Shown: one piece after another, positions 8,686 through 18,547 of the stretch
Position numbering within the stretch: the stretch's first letter is position 1
Layout: each line of letters starts with the position of its first letter
Origin: Magnetofaba australis IT-1
GTDB taxonomy: Bacteria; Pseudomonadota; Magnetococcia; Magnetococcales; Magnetococcaceae
NCBI RefSeq assembly: GCF_002109495.1
Contig: NZ_LVJN01000021.1
Coordinates: 496,001 to 560,000 of the forward strand
Reading direction: 5' to 3'
DNA length: 64,000 nucleotides
Made by a program: the position numbers and the translations under genes
Notes under the pieces: generated by a model
Seen by the model: the letters and a program-made list of their open reading frames with translations, nothing else
Databases searched by the model: none
Told to the model about the DNA's origin: nothing

Positions 8686-9291
8686 ATGATAAATTTACAA
8701 CCAACAGAAATCATTTATCTATTTTCCGCCTATCTGCTGGGAGCGGTGCCGTTTGGCCTGGTGATCGCCAAGCTCACCGGCGCAGGCGATATCCGTCAGC
8801 GCGGCAGCGGCAACATTGGCGCCACCAATGTGCTGCGCACGGCAGGCAAAAAGGCCGGCGCCGCTACGCTGGCGCTGGATATGCTCAAGGGCGCGGCCAT
8901 GGCCGGTTTGGGCGTGTGGCTGTTTGGCGCGGAGTCGGTGGTGACCATTGCTGGCGCCTTGTTGGTGTTTGTCGGCCACTGCTATCCGATCTATCTGCGC
9001 TTTCGCGGCGGCAAAGGGGTGGCCACCGCGTTGGGGGTATTTCTCGCGTGGACGCCATGGGTGGGCGTGATTACCGCAGTTATCTGGCTGGCCTCGGCCA
9101 AACTGTTCCGCATCTCCTCATTGGCGGCGATTCTGGCCTTCATTCCTCTGCCTTTGGTGGCGCACTTTTTTGGCAATCCGGCGGCTGTAGTGGGCGGCGC
9201 CATGATTACTCCCTGGATTCTTTGGAAACATCGGGCCAATATTATTCGCATCATCCATGGCGAAGAGCCGCGTATTGGTCAAAAGGCCTGA
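8686..9291 (+). CDS. plsY: Glycerol-3-phosphate acyltransferase PlsY
   Basis: 201 residues, the normal length. PlsY transfers acyl from acyl-phosphate to glycerol-3-phosphate at the inner membrane, the first step of phospholipid synthesis in the PlsX/PlsY route. Family motifs are all visible: GSGNIGATN (about residue 38), the GHCYPIYLRFRGGKGVATALG block (about 103-123) and several hydrophobic helices, with the first starting at residue 8. An alternative GTG start three codons upstream overlaps the preceding stop. dprA follows seven bases after the stop; plsY-dprA-topA is a common bacterial order. Confidence 0.95.
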   Translation: MINLQPTEIIYLFSAYLLGAVPFGLVIAKLTGAGDIRQRGSGNIGATNVLRTAGKKAGAATLALDMLKGAAMAGLGVWLFGAESVVTIAGALLVFVGHCYPIYLRFRGGKGVATALGVFLAWTPWVGVITAVIWLASAKLFRISSLAAILAFIPLPLVAHFFGNPAAVVGGAMITPWILWKHRANIIRIIHGEEPRIGQKA

Positions 9292-9297
9292 TCTGTC

Positions 9298-10506
9298 ATG
9301 AGCGATTATCCCAAGGCTCATATCTCCTGGCTGCGCCTGTTAAGAACTCCAGGCATGGGGCCAGTTACCTTATGTCGTTTATTCCACCATTTTGGCTCGC
9401 CCATGGCGATTCTGGACGCCTGGCCGGAACTGCTGCTGGGCCGTGGCGGGTTGAAGCCTCAAGCGGCGAAAAAGCTGGGACACGTTGCCGATGAAACATC
9501 GGTGATTGCTGAGTTGGATCGGCTCAAAGCGATGAACGTGCGCCTGATTGGCATCGGTTCGCCGGACTATCCGCCACAACTGGCGCAGATTCATGATCCG
9601 CCGCCGGTGCTGTTCGCCCAGGGCGACATCACCCAGCTGCATGGGGAGAATCTGGTGGCCATGGTGGGCACCCGCGCCGCCAGTCAGAACGGCTTACGTC
9701 AGGCGCGGCGCTTGGCGGGGGAGATGGCGCAGGCCGATCTGATCACTGTGAGCGGGTTGGCGCTGGGCATCGATGCGGCGGCCCATGCGGGGGCGCTGGA
9801 TAATGGCGGCGGCACCGTGGCGGTGGTCGCTACGGGCTTGGATGTGGATTACCCCAAGCCCAATCGCAAACTCAAACAGCGCATTATTCAGCATGGCTGC
9901 CTGATTAGCGAATTGCCGTTGGGTTCGCAGCCGCATCCGGGCGGATTTCCACGGCGCAATCGCATCATCAGCGGTCTGTCGCGGGGTGTGGTGGTGGTGG
10001 AGGCGGCGGTCAAATCCGGCTCCCTGATCACCGCCCGCACCGCCCTGGAGCAAGGCCGCGACGTCTACGCCATGCCCGGCCCGGTGGGGGATTATCGCGC
10101 CGAAGGGGTCAATCGTCTGATCAAGGATGGCGCGCGGCTGGTGGAGTCGGCGCAGGATGTGCTGGAAGAGCTGCAGTGGTCATTGGGTCGCACGCCGGTG
10201 GCCCCGCCGCCTGCGCCGGTTATGCCGCAACTGCCGTTGATGCAGGAGTCCGCCCCTTCTGCGCCTGCGCCGCCAGTTGCTCAGAAATCAGCAACCCCAG
10301 CGCCGGTGCATGATGATTCCACTGAACAATCCAGCGATAAACAGACTCTGTTGAAATTACTCGCTGGTGGTCGTTTACATGTGGATGAGTTGACCCGAAA
10401 CGCCCATTTGAGCGCGGCGGAAATGGCCTCCACACTGTTGCAATTGGAGTTGGAAAGCCGGATTCAGCGTTGCCCCGGGAATTTCATAGAATTATTAAAA
10501 TCCTGA
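9298..10506 (+). CDS. dprA: DNA-processing protein DprA (Smf)
   Basis: 402 residues. DprA binds incoming single-stranded DNA and loads RecA during natural transformation. An N-terminal helix-hairpin-like domain (about 5-75) precedes the Rossmann-fold core (about 80-290) with GTRAASQNG, SGLALGIDAAAHAGAL, VVATGLDVDYP and SGSLITARTALEQGRDVYA. A Pro/Ala-rich linker (about 300-340) leads to a winged-helix C-terminal domain (about 345-400). The gene is full length. Its position between plsY and topA is conserved in many proteobacteria. By itself it does not prove competence. Confidence 0.95.
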   Translation: MSDYPKAHISWLRLLRTPGMGPVTLCRLFHHFGSPMAILDAWPELLLGRGGLKPQAAKKLGHVADETSVIAELDRLKAMNVRLIGIGSPDYPPQLAQIHDPPPVLFAQGDITQLHGENLVAMVGTRAASQNGLRQARRLAGEMAQADLITVSGLALGIDAAAHAGALDNGGGTVAVVATGLDVDYPKPNRKLKQRIIQHGCLISELPLGSQPHPGGFPRRNRIISGLSRGVVVVEAAVKSGSLITARTALEQGRDVYAMPGPVGDYRAEGVNRLIKDGARLVESAQDVLEELQWSLGRTPVAPPPAPVMPQLPLMQESAPSAPAPPVAQKSATPAPVHDDSTEQSSDKQTLLKLLAGGRLHVDELTRNAHLSAAEMASTLLQLELESRIQRCPGNFIELLKS

Positions 10507-10670
10507 TTTCTATACTATATTTTTGACATTACCCGCGCATTTTTGGTTGGTGGATCAAAAAAGAGCGTTGCGTCCGCATGTCCGATCGGTCCATACCTGT
10601 GGGACGCAAATTCAGCCGCTGATTCTCATTCAGCTTTCGATTCAACCTCTTTTCAGCGTTCGGTGCCTTC

Positions 10671-13067
10671 ATGTCCGCTGTCGTCATTGTGGAATCGCCC
10701 GCCAAGGCGAAAACCATCAACAAATTTCTCGGTCGCGGCTATAAGGTGGTGGCCACCTATGGCCATATCCGCGATTTGCCCAGTAAGAATGGCTCCGTTG
10801 ACGTCGATAACGGATTCGCCATGCGCTACGTGGTGCCCAAAACCTCCTCCAAACATGTGGAGGCGTTGACCGCTGCGGTCAAAGGCGCCGACGAAGTGCT
10901 GCTGGCCACTGACCCTGACCGCGAAGGGGAAGCGATCTCCTGGCACGTGCATGAGGTGCTGGAGAAGAAGAAGCTCCTCAAGGATAAGACGGTCAAACGG
11001 GTGGTGTTCCACGAGATCACCAAAAAAGCGATCCAGGACGCCGTGGCCAACGCCCGCGACATGGATATGGATATGGTCAACGCCCAGCAGGCGCGTCGGG
11101 CGTTGGACTATCTGGTGGGCTTTAACCTCAGCCCACTGCTGTGGAAAAAGGTGCGGCGGGGTCTCTCCGCCGGGCGCGTGCAGTCGGTGGCCCTGCGTCT
11201 GGTGTGCGAGCGCGAAGAGGAGATTACGGCGTTCAAGCCTCAGGAGTATTGGAGCATCACCGCCAGTGTGGCCAAGGAGGGTCAACAGCGTACGTTTGAC
11301 GCGCGTTTGGCGGTGGCCGATGGCAAGAAGCTGGATAAGTTCTCCATCGCCGATGAGAAGCGCGCCAAGAGCTTGACCGCAGCCATTGCCGACAAGCCCC
11401 TCACCGTCACCAGCATCGAAAAGAAGCAGACCAAGCGCAAACCGGCGCCCCCCTTCATCACCTCCACGCTGCAGCAGGAGGCTTCGCGCAAATTGGGCTT
11501 CTCCGCCAAGAAGACCATGACTGTGGCGCAGAAGCTCTATGAGGGCTTGGAGATTCGCAACGCCGAGGGCAAGAAGGAAGTAGTCGGTCTGATCTCCTAC
11601 ATGCGGACCGACTCGGTGAACCTGGCCAACGAAGCCATTGACGCCATTCGCGGATTGGTGGGGGAACGCTACGGCAATGAGTATCTGCCCAAATCGCCGC
11701 GCAAATTCAAATCCTCCGCCAAGAACGCCCAGGAGGCCCACGAAGCGATTCGCCCCACCGATGTGGCGCGTCTGCCGGAGATGCTGGCCGATGTGCTGGA
11801 GCGCGATCTGCTGCGTCTGTATGAGCTGATCTGGAAGCGCACCGTGGCGTGTCAGATGTCCGAGGCCAAGATCGATCAGGTGGCCGCGCAGATCTCCGTG
11901 GATAGCGCCGATCCCAACGCGCCGCTGCGTCTGCGCGCCACCGGCTCTTCGGTGGCCTTCCCCGGCTTTATGAAGGTCTACATGGAGGGCAAGGACGAGG
12001 TCAGCGCCCAGGATAAGGACGACGACGACAGCGAAACCATGCTGCCGGCCATGGATGAGGGCGAAACGTTGCAGAATCTGGGCGTGGAGCCCAAACAGCA
12101 CTTCACCGAGCCGCCGCCGCGTTACACCGAAGCGACGCTGGTGCGGGCGTTGGAGAGCTTCGGCATAGGCCGCCCCTCCACCTACGCGCCCACCATGTCC
12201 ACCCTGCAGGACCGGGGCTATGTGAAGCTGGAGAAGCGCAAATTCTATCCCGAAGATGTGGGCATGGTGGTCAACAAGTACCTGACCCAGCACTTCTCCA
12301 AATATGTGGATTACAACTTCACCGCCAATCTGGAGGATGATCTGGACGCGGTTTCTCGCGGCGAACGGGAGTGGACGCCGTTGATGGAGTCGTTCTGGAA
12401 GCCATTTATCGAACAGATTGAGGAGAAGGAGAAGACCACCAGCAAGGCGGAGGTCACCTCCGAAGAGCTGGATGAGAACTGCCCGGAATGCGGCAAGCCG
12501 TTGTCGCTGAAATTGGGCCGTTATGGTCGCTTTAAGGCGTGCACCGGCTACCCGGAGTGCAAATACACCGCGCCGTTTGGAAAAGAGGCTGAAGAGAAGG
12601 CTGCACAGCAGTCGGAAGAGCCGGAGCTGTCCGACGAGAAGTGTGAAAAGTGCGGCAAGCCAATGCTCATCAAAACCGGGCGTTACGGCAAGTATCTGGC
12701 CTGTTCCGGTTATCCTGACTGTAAGAACAATCAGCCGCTGAATAAACCCCGCGACACCGGCGTGAAGTGCCCGGAGTGTGGCAAAGGCACCTTCCTGGAG
12801 AAGAAGTCCCGCCGCGGCAAGGTATTCTACTCCTGTTCCGGTTATCCCAAGTGCAAGAAGGCGTTGTGGGATGAGCCGCTAGAGCAGCCCTGTCCCAAGT
12901 GCGGCGCGCCGTTTGTGACCGTCAAGACCACCAAGAAGCGCGGCGTCGAGCATGTGTGCGTGGCGGAAGGGTGTGACTGGCGCGAAACCGTGATGGGTCC
13001 GGGCGAATTGGAAGCGCAACAGGAAGCGCAGCAACAAGAGAGTAGTGACGGCGATAAAGCCGCATGA
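10671..13067 (+). CDS. topA: DNA topoisomerase I (type IA)
   Basis: 798 residues. It relaxes negatively supercoiled DNA. The N-terminal Toprim domain starts at residue 4 (VIVESPAKAKTI) and contains the DPDREGE motif near residue 83; the catalytic tyrosine lies in SYMRTDS (about residue 313). The C-terminus carries zinc ribbons of the topo I type, with CPECGKPL (about 604), CEKCGKPM (about 660), CPECGKGT (about 700) and CPKCGAPF (about 740), followed by an acidic/Gln-rich tail. ATG 10671 begins directly with the Toprim domain. The 164-base gap to dprA holds no other gene that I can support. Confidence 0.97.
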   Translation: MSAVVIVESPAKAKTINKFLGRGYKVVATYGHIRDLPSKNGSVDVDNGFAMRYVVPKTSSKHVEALTAAVKGADEVLLATDPDREGEAISWHVHEVLEKKKLLKDKTVKRVVFHEITKKAIQDAVANARDMDMDMVNAQQARRALDYLVGFNLSPLLWKKVRRGLSAGRVQSVALRLVCEREEEITAFKPQEYWSITASVAKEGQQRTFDARLAVADGKKLDKFSIADEKRAKSLTAAIADKPLTVTSIEKKQTKRKPAPPFITSTLQQEASRKLGFSAKKTMTVAQKLYEGLEIRNAEGKKEVVGLISYMRTDSVNLANEAIDAIRGLVGERYGNEYLPKSPRKFKSSAKNAQEAHEAIRPTDVARLPEMLADVLERDLLRLYELIWKRTVACQMSEAKIDQVAAQISVDSADPNAPLRLRATGSSVAFPGFMKVYMEGKDEVSAQDKDDDDSETMLPAMDEGETLQNLGVEPKQHFTEPPPRYTEATLVRALESFGIGRPSTYAPTMSTLQDRGYVKLEKRKFYPEDVGMVVNKYLTQHFSKYVDYNFTANLEDDLDAVSRGEREWTPLMESFWKPFIEQIEEKEKTTSKAEVTSEELDENCPECGKPLSLKLGRYGRFKACTGYPECKYTAPFGKEAEEKAAQQSEEPELSDEKCEKCGKPMLIKTGRYGKYLACSGYPDCKNNQPLNKPRDTGVKCPECGKGTFLEKKSRRGKVFYSCSGYPKCKKALWDEPLEQPCPKCGAPFVTVKTTKKRGVEHVCVAEGCDWRETVMGPGELEAQQEAQQQESSDGDKAA

Positions 13068-13083
13068 TTTTATATGGATATCT

Positions 13084-13118
13084 CCGGGGATAGCGTTATG
13101 CCGTTGCGCGATCCCCGG
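13084..13118 (+). terminator. Probable terminator hairpin after topA
   Basis: A 12-base stem with one mismatch, CCGGGGATAGCG (13084-13095) against CGCGATCCCCGG (13107-13118), begins 16 bases after the topA stop. The downstream T-tract is poor (TATTT), so it may act as a weak or factor-assisted terminator. Confidence 0.5.
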
Positions 13119-13257
13119 TATTTCCCAGCACAGTTCATAGCGTCATTACATCACGCCATTTTTCCCTCTCTGAACTTCCCTGCTTAACGTCACGCAATCA
13201 CGCTATTCAGCCTAGCTTATATGTGCTTTCTGAGCGTTATACTGTTGCGCCATAGTG

Positions 13258-13485
13258 GTCAAAACCAAAACTGCACAGAACAACCAATGTTTGCGTGACG
13301 TAGCTTGAGCTTGCGCTGACTATTAGCCGTCGACTGGTCGGCGGCGGGGTCTGGGGGCATTGCCCCCAGCGGGGTGTGGGGCGGAGCCCCACGGTTTGGC
13401 TGTTGCTTTTGGGAGCTCGAGGGCGAAGCCCTCGATATCTTCCAGTTTCAAAATCGCCAATGTCCCATTTTGAATTCGACTGAGT
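13258..13485 (+). repeat. Interspersed hairpin repeat, copy 3
   Basis: Fills most of the topA to zinc-protein gap. Left end AACCAAAACTGCACAGAAC, then CAATGTTTGCGTGACGTAG, hairpins of the GTCGGCGGC, GGGGGC-att-GCCCCC, GGGGC-gga-GCCCC and CGAGGGC-gaa-GCCCTCG type, and the right end GATATCTTCCAGTTTCAAAATCGCCAATG. Ends match copy 9 (62383) closely. The rest of 13119-13257 shows no gene. Confidence 0.85.
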
Positions 13486-13493
13486 ATAATCTC

Positions 13494-13733
13494 CTACCGC
13501 TGGCCGAAATTGTTCTCCGTGCCGCAGTCCGGGCAGGTCCAGGTGAGATTATTACAGGTCATGCCCCACAGATTCTCCTGCATACACTCCTGACACATGA
13601 CGAAGTCACACGCCCGGCAGGTCCATGCGAAGGGCAGTCCGTCGGTTTTGCACGCCACGCACGGGGCGTAGGTGCGTCCCTGTTTCTTGCGGCGTTGGCG
13701 ACGCACGGGCGTAGCGTCGGGTTGATCGCTCAT
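13494..13733 (-). CDS. Small Cys-rich zinc-cluster protein
   Basis: 79 residues, not assigned to a named family. It contains four CxxC pairs (CVAC, CRAC, CQEC, CPDC) plus a lone Cys, enough for two zinc sites, after a basic N-terminus (RRQRRKKQ) that could contact nucleic acid. ATG 13733 is preferred over an ATG two codons upstream, since AGGAGG sits eight bases before 13733 but only two before the other. The gene is flanked by two hairpin repeats in opposite orientation (copies 3 and 4). Its role is unknown; rubredoxin-like, ribosome-associated or regulatory functions are all possible. Confidence 0.7.
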   Translation of the reverse strand: MSDQPDATPVRRQRRKKQGRTYAPCVACKTDGLPFAWTCRACDFVMCQECMQENLWGMTCNNLTWTCPDCGTENNFGQR

Positions 13734-13756
13734 AACCATGGCCTCCTATTTTGTGT

Positions 13757-13972
13757 GGTTAAGATTGGGGATATTGACGATTTTGGCAATGAAAGATATC
13801 GAGGGCTTTGCCCTCGAGCTCCCAAGATCAACAACCAAACCGTGGGCGCTGCCCACACCCGCTGGGGGCGCAGCCCCCAGACCCCGCCGCCGACCAGTCG
13901 GCGGCCAATAGTTAGCGCAAGCTGGGCCTATGTCACGCAAACATTTATCGTTCCGTGCGCGTTTAGCTCGTA
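13757..13972 (-). repeat. Interspersed hairpin repeat, copy 4 (inverted)
   Basis: Reverse-oriented relative to copy 3. It reads GACGATTTTGGCAATGAAAG, GATATCGAGGGC-ttt-GCCCTCG, AGCTCCCAAGATCAAC, a GTGGGC-type arm, GGGGGC-gca-GCCCCC, GCCGCCGACcaGTCGGCGGC and finally the complement of the ATGTTTGCGTGA block (TCACGCAAACATT). Together with copy 3 it brackets the zinc-cluster gene as inverted repeats of about 200 bases. Confidence 0.85.
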
Positions 13973-14022
13973 GGGCTATATTGCGTTGCTGTGCTGAATT
14001 TTCAACCTTGTAGCCCCTCACG

Positions 14023-15432
14023 TTATCCGCACTCGGCGTAGAAGGAGTCCACCTCCTCCTCACGGAACAGCGGATCCACCGATTGATTCCAGCGATTGTG
14101 GTAGGCGTTGAGCAGTCGCTCCGCAGGGGTCTCGCCACTGCTGGCCACATCAAACAGCGGCGTCAGGAAAACCGATTCATCACAGCCATTGGCGTTGCGC
14201 TGCGCCTGTTTCATCAAGCTCTGACGCGCAATCTCCAGAATGCTCAACGCCAGGTCCTGCAATGTCTCCTTGTTCGTACCGGAGATGGGCGTGTTCAAAC
14301 CCAATTTGGGCGCTTGGGTGGCTACCTGCAGGCGCTCCTCCCAGCTCCAGTGCGCCACCCGTTTCCACGCCGCGCGCATGGCCGCCTCATCGTGCAGCAA
14401 CCCTTTGAACAGCGCCGGCAGCGCACACAGATTGGCGGAGTTGCCGGAGTCGGCGCCGCGCATCTCCAGATACTGCTTCAAGCGCACATCGGGGAACAGG
14501 GTGGAGAGGTGGGTCTTCCAATCCTCCATGGTGGGACGCACGCCGGGCAGCTTCGGGTGCTTGCCTTCGAGGAAAGCGCGGAATGGGATGCCGTCGGCAT
14601 GGCTGTATTCGCCATCCCGATAGAGGAACAGCATCGGCGTATCCAGCGCATACTCGGCATAGCGCGCAAAGCCAAACCCCTCTTCAAACACAAATGGCGG
14701 CACGCCGCAGCGGTCCGGGTCGGTATGTCGCCACACTTCACCGCGATAGGAGAGGAAACCGTTGGGTTCGCCATCCAGAAACGGCGAGTTGGCGAACAGC
14801 GCGGTCACCAACGGCTGCAACGCCAGCGACAGGCGATATTTGTCCACCATGTCCGCTTCAGAGGAGAAATCCATATTGGCCTGCACCGTGGCCGTGCGCG
14901 CCATCATATCCAGACTGAGTTTGCCCTTAGCGGGCAGGTATTCCCGCATCACACGGTAACGCCCTTTCGGCATCCAGGGTATGGATTTAAAAGACCATTT
15001 CGGCTGCGCGCCCATGCCAAGAAAGGCGATATCCAGATCCCGGCACACCTCGCCCAACTGGCGCAGATGTTCGTTGATCTCATCCTGAGTCTCATGGATG
15101 GTGGCCAGCGGCGCGCCCGAGAGCTCCAATTGCCCGCCCGGCTCCAGGGTGACCGATGCGCCATCCTTGATGAGTCCAATGATGTTGTCGGCCTCTTTGA
15201 TAGGCTCCCACTCAAAGCGGGTGGCCATCACCTCCAGCAATACGCGAATGCCGTAACACCCTTCGTAGGGAATCGGCGCCAGATCCTTTTTGCGGAAACC
15301 AAACTTCTCGTGTTCCGTGCCAATTCGGAACTGTTCCACCGGTTTGCATCCCTGTTGCAGGTGTTCGATCAGGGGTTCGATGGATTCAATGGGCTGATGG
15401 GGATCCAGAGCATCGGTCATGGGAAGAGCCAT
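14023..15432 (-). CDS. gshA: Glutamate-cysteine ligase, plant/alphaproteobacterial type
   Basis: 469 residues, full length for the plant-type (GCS2-like) family. It makes gamma-glutamylcysteine, the committed step of glutathione synthesis. Visible family blocks are FRIGTEHEKFGFR (about 37-49), GASVTLEPGGQLELSGAP (about 91-108), MGAQPKWS and the R/D-rich middle region. Two possible ATG codons (15432 and 15420) both lack a clear ribosome-binding site, so the start is uncertain by four codons. No gshB is nearby. A glutathione S-transferase-like gene lies at 61.2 kb, consistent with a glutathione-using cell. Confidence 0.93.
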   Translation of the reverse strand: MALPMTDALDPHQPIESIEPLIEHLQQGCKPVEQFRIGTEHEKFGFRKKDLAPIPYEGCYGIRVLLEVMATRFEWEPIKEADNIIGLIKDGASVTLEPGGQLELSGAPLATIHETQDEINEHLRQLGEVCRDLDIAFLGMGAQPKWSFKSIPWMPKGRYRVMREYLPAKGKLSLDMMARTATVQANMDFSSEADMVDKYRLSLALQPLVTALFANSPFLDGEPNGFLSYRGEVWRHTDPDRCGVPPFVFEEGFGFARYAEYALDTPMLFLYRDGEYSHADGIPFRAFLEGKHPKLPGVRPTMEDWKTHLSTLFPDVRLKQYLEMRGADSGNSANLCALPALFKGLLHDEAAMRAAWKRVAHWSWEERLQVATQAPKLGLNTPISGTNKETLQDLALSILEIARQSLMKQAQRNANGCDESVFLTPLFDVASSGETPAERLLNAYHNRWNQSVDPLFREEEVDSFYAECG

Positions 15433-15491
15433 TCACAAGGTGGGAGTCTCAAGCGCGCACCATAGCTTATTGGTGTAGGTGATGCACGGAG

Positions 15492-18400
15492 TTACGACGG
15501 CGGCCTATTGGGCGCTTGGGTCTCAAATTGTTCAGAGATCGCTTTTAACAGATCCTGCTTGCGGATTGGTTTGGTTAAATAGCCGTCGCAGCCCGCTTTT
15601 TCACAACGAATTCTATCTTCGTTCATTGCGTGTGCGGTTAACGCCAAAATCGGCGTCGCGCTGCTGATCTTCTGATCTGCGTCGGCAGGGGTTTCACACT
15701 CTTTTTGACGAATGGTGCGAATCGCCTCCAAACCATCCATTACAGGCATCTGTAGATCCATGAGAATGAGATCGGGGTGAATCTCCTGATACAGCGCCAC
15801 CGCTTCGCGTCCATTGCGCGCCCGCTCGATTTTATACCCCTCTTTGGAAAGAAAGAGTTTGATCAACATGGCGTTATCATCGGAGTCTTCCGCTAACAAA
15901 ATACGCAGCGGTTGTGTTTTATCCGTGTGGCGCTTGTGGGGTTGCGCCGGGGTTTTGGCGAATGTGCTCTGTGCTTGATCATGGGCGCCCAGCGTCTTTT
16001 CATCCACCGCCATCTCATCGCGCCACGGCAGTCTGAGCAAAAATTGACTCCCTTTTCCCTCTTGGCTTTTGACTTCGATGCATCCGCCAATCTGTTCGCT
16101 CAGCCGTTTGACGATGGTTAATCCCAAACCCGTGCCGCCATGTTTTCGCGTATCGTATGTGGCGACTTGGGTAAATGCTTCAAAAATATGTTTGATTTTA
16201 TCTTGCGGAATCCCCGGACCGGTATCCGCCACCCAATAGGTGAGCGTATCGCGCGCTTCATTGAGCGTTGCGCCGAGCGTAACGGATCCCCGTTCAGTGA
16301 ATTTGGCGGCGTTACTTGCCAAATTGAGCAGAATTTGGCGCAGAGCGCCGACACGCCCCCGCATGATGTTGGGCGCGCTATCGTCATGTTGGATATAAAC
16401 CGTCAGTCCTTTACTGTTGATCTGCGGCGCAATTAACGACTCTACCCATCCGAGCAGTTCATTATTATTATAAATGCTTAAAGCCTCGCCTGTTTTTTCC
16501 TGACTCTCTTTTTCAATCCGGCTGAGGCTGAGAATATCGTCAATGAGGGAGAGCAGAGCTTCGGATGCGCGACGCTGGGTATTGAGATAGTTTTTCTGCT
16601 GTTGTGAAAGAGAGGTCTCCTCCATCAACTCAGTCATCCCCAGAATGGCGTTCATGGGAGTGCGGATTTCATGGCTCATCATGGCCAGGAAATCCGCCTT
16701 CATACGGTTGGCCCGCTCGGCCATTTTGATCGCCTGCTCCAGTTTCTCCTGGTTGCGGCGCTGCTCGGTAATATCTTCGGCAATACCGGCGATGCGCACC
16801 ACGCGACCAGTTTCATCCTGGATGGGGAAACCCCGATCGTGAATCAGACGCGTATCGCCATCGGCGCGGGTAATAGTGTATTCACAATCATAGTCCCCTT
16901 TGGCCGCTTCACCGATAAAGTGAGTCTCCACCCGTTCGCGATCACGTAGATGGATCGCTTCGAAGCGTAGACGCGGATTATCATGAATGGCGCTTAAAGA
17001 GCTGCCCCAAACCCGTTCAAACGCCGGGCTGATATAGAGAGGCTGCAGCGTAATCCAATCCACCAACCAAAAGACTTCATCAATATTTTCCGCCAGTTGA
17101 CGGAATAGCTGTTCACTGTGTTCCAGCGCCTCTTCAGCGCGTTTGCGATCGGTGATGTCGCGACTGACGCCAATCAAGCCAATGATTTCGCCGTCGGCGC
17201 CGAGAAAGGGCGTTTTCAGCGTATCCATAAGTACGCGACACCCATCCGGATAGCTCACCCACTCCTCATTGCGGCATGGAACGCCGGAACGCAGCATGAT
17301 CTGATCTTGTTCACGGAACTCCTTGCCAATTCTTGCACCAAACACATCCACATCGGTTTTACCAATCAGGTTGCTTTCCGTATGGTTACAGAACTGTTCA
17401 AACGCTTTATTGCAACCTAAATAGCGTCCCTTTGGATCTTTGAAAAAGATCACATCAGGTATGGAGTCGATGAGCGAGCGCAGGAGACTGCGTTCATGAG
17501 AGAGCGCCAATTCCGCCTGGCGACGTTCGGTGATATCAGCGGCAAACGTGCAGATTTGTTCAACTTCCTTGTTTTTATCGTGCAGCATGGGGAATTTGAT
17601 CGCCAGAAAGCTTCGTTTCTCTCCGGCATCGTCCAACTGGAGTTCAAGTTCGACGATTTTATTCTCTTCGAGCACCTGTTTATCCGCTTCTGTACACATC
17701 TGCGCATTGTCAGCGGTTAATTTTACGTAAGGATTTAATTTTCCGCCTGCTCGCAAATTTGAAAGTTGGAAACGTTTGAGGAACGATTCACTGGCTTCCA
17801 CCAGATGGCCCTGTTTGTCTACGATAACAATGGACATGGGCGCATGACGCAGAATGGATTGAAACTGATACGCCAATGTTTTAATGGGGGCGCCCAATCT
17901 GGCGCTGGCCTGTTTGATCAGCCCCATGGCGAGGAAAATCACCGCCAGGATGAAGAGTCCAATAAAGGTGATCCATTGTTGAATCGCTTGTTGCGTCAAC
18001 TCGTCAGAGATGCCGATTTGGATGACGCCCTTTAATTGATCCCCATAACCGCCGCGATAATTGAGCGTAACGGTGATGATGGACACCTCATTATGGACGC
18101 TCTGCTCCAGTCGATAGGCGCTCTTTAACTGTGTTTTATCGCCATTGGCGACGGCGGCGGGCTTGATGCGTGGTATCCAGGCGTCATTTTTGTCAGGATT
18201 GCTATGGGCGATGATTTTGCCCTGGTCGTTCACCACCATGATGTAGCGAATATCGGGATTGCGTTTCACGGTGTCTTCCAGCAGCAACCGGGTGTGGTGG
18301 CGGCCGGAGAAGGAGACCCGTTGAATGCCGTCAGCCAGGGATTGCGCCAGAATGACCGCCAGTCGATCCCGTTCCCGCTCCATCATATGGGCGAAATAGT

Positions 18401-18536
18401 AGGTGCTGATCACCGCCACCAGGATGAGAAGCATCAGGGTCAAGGCTCCAAAGATGCCGCTCATCCGACGATCGATGTGTTGGATCTTGCGTTGATCGTC
18501 AGACGCTGTGGAACCCCTGGTCGATGATGCGTTCAT
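15492..18536 (-). CDS. Hybrid sensor histidine kinase (periplasmic sensor, three PAS, HisKA, HATPase, receiver)
   Basis: 1014 residues. Two membrane helices (about 25-48 and 184-207) bound a periplasmic domain of roughly 135 residues. Three PAS/PAC units follow (about 225-350, 355-475, 485-610). The kinase has the H-box SHEIRTPMN (about 642), N-box NLASNAAKFTE (about 760), DTGPGIP and GTGLGL. A receiver domain closes the protein (ILLAEDSDDN, phospho-acceptor LMDLQMP, TKPI). The start at 18536 lies 11 bases downstream of the binding-protein stop, so the two form an operon. A periplasmic binding protein with no transporter beside it suggests ligand presentation to this kinase, as in the LuxP-LuxQ and TorT-TorS pairs; this partnership is inferred. 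Confidence 0.9.
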   Translation of the reverse strand: MNASSTRGSTASDDQRKIQHIDRRMSGIFGALTLMLLILVAVISTYYFAHMMERERDRLAVILAQSLADGIQRVSFSGRHHTRLLLEDTVKRNPDIRYIMVVNDQGKIIAHSNPDKNDAWIPRIKPAAVANGDKTQLKSAYRLEQSVHNEVSIITVTLNYRGGYGDQLKGVIQIGISDELTQQAIQQWITFIGLFILAVIFLAMGLIKQASARLGAPIKTLAYQFQSILRHAPMSIVIVDKQGHLVEASESFLKRFQLSNLRAGGKLNPYVKLTADNAQMCTEADKQVLEENKIVELELQLDDAGEKRSFLAIKFPMLHDKNKEVEQICTFAADITERRQAELALSHERSLLRSLIDSIPDVIFFKDPKGRYLGCNKAFEQFCNHTESNLIGKTDVDVFGARIGKEFREQDQIMLRSGVPCRNEEWVSYPDGCRVLMDTLKTPFLGADGEIIGLIGVSRDITDRKRAEEALEHSEQLFRQLAENIDEVFWLVDWITLQPLYISPAFERVWGSSLSAIHDNPRLRFEAIHLRDRERVETHFIGEAAKGDYDCEYTITRADGDTRLIHDRGFPIQDETGRVVRIAGIAEDITEQRRNQEKLEQAIKMAERANRMKADFLAMMSHEIRTPMNAILGMTELMEETSLSQQQKNYLNTQRRASEALLSLIDDILSLSRIEKESQEKTGEALSIYNNNELLGWVESLIAPQINSKGLTVYIQHDDSAPNIMRGRVGALRQILLNLASNAAKFTERGSVTLGATLNEARDTLTYWVADTGPGIPQDKIKHIFEAFTQVATYDTRKHGGTGLGLTIVKRLSEQIGGCIEVKSQEGKGSQFLLRLPWRDEMAVDEKTLGAHDQAQSTFAKTPAQPHKRHTDKTQPLRILLAEDSDDNAMLIKLFLSKEGYKIERARNGREAVALYQEIHPDLILMDLQMPVMDGLEAIRTIRQKECETPADADQKISSATPILALTAHAMNEDRIRCEKAGCDGYLTKPIRKQDLLKAISEQFETQAPNRPPS

Positions 18537-18547
18537 GTAAGACGGCC

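Noticed and set aside
10520..10560. TTGACA-like promoter before topA
   Set aside because: No acceptable -10 element at the proper spacing.
10653..12293. Long leftward reading frame opposite topA
   Set aside because: Antisense shadow of topA; low-complexity His/Leu-rich translation, no domain.
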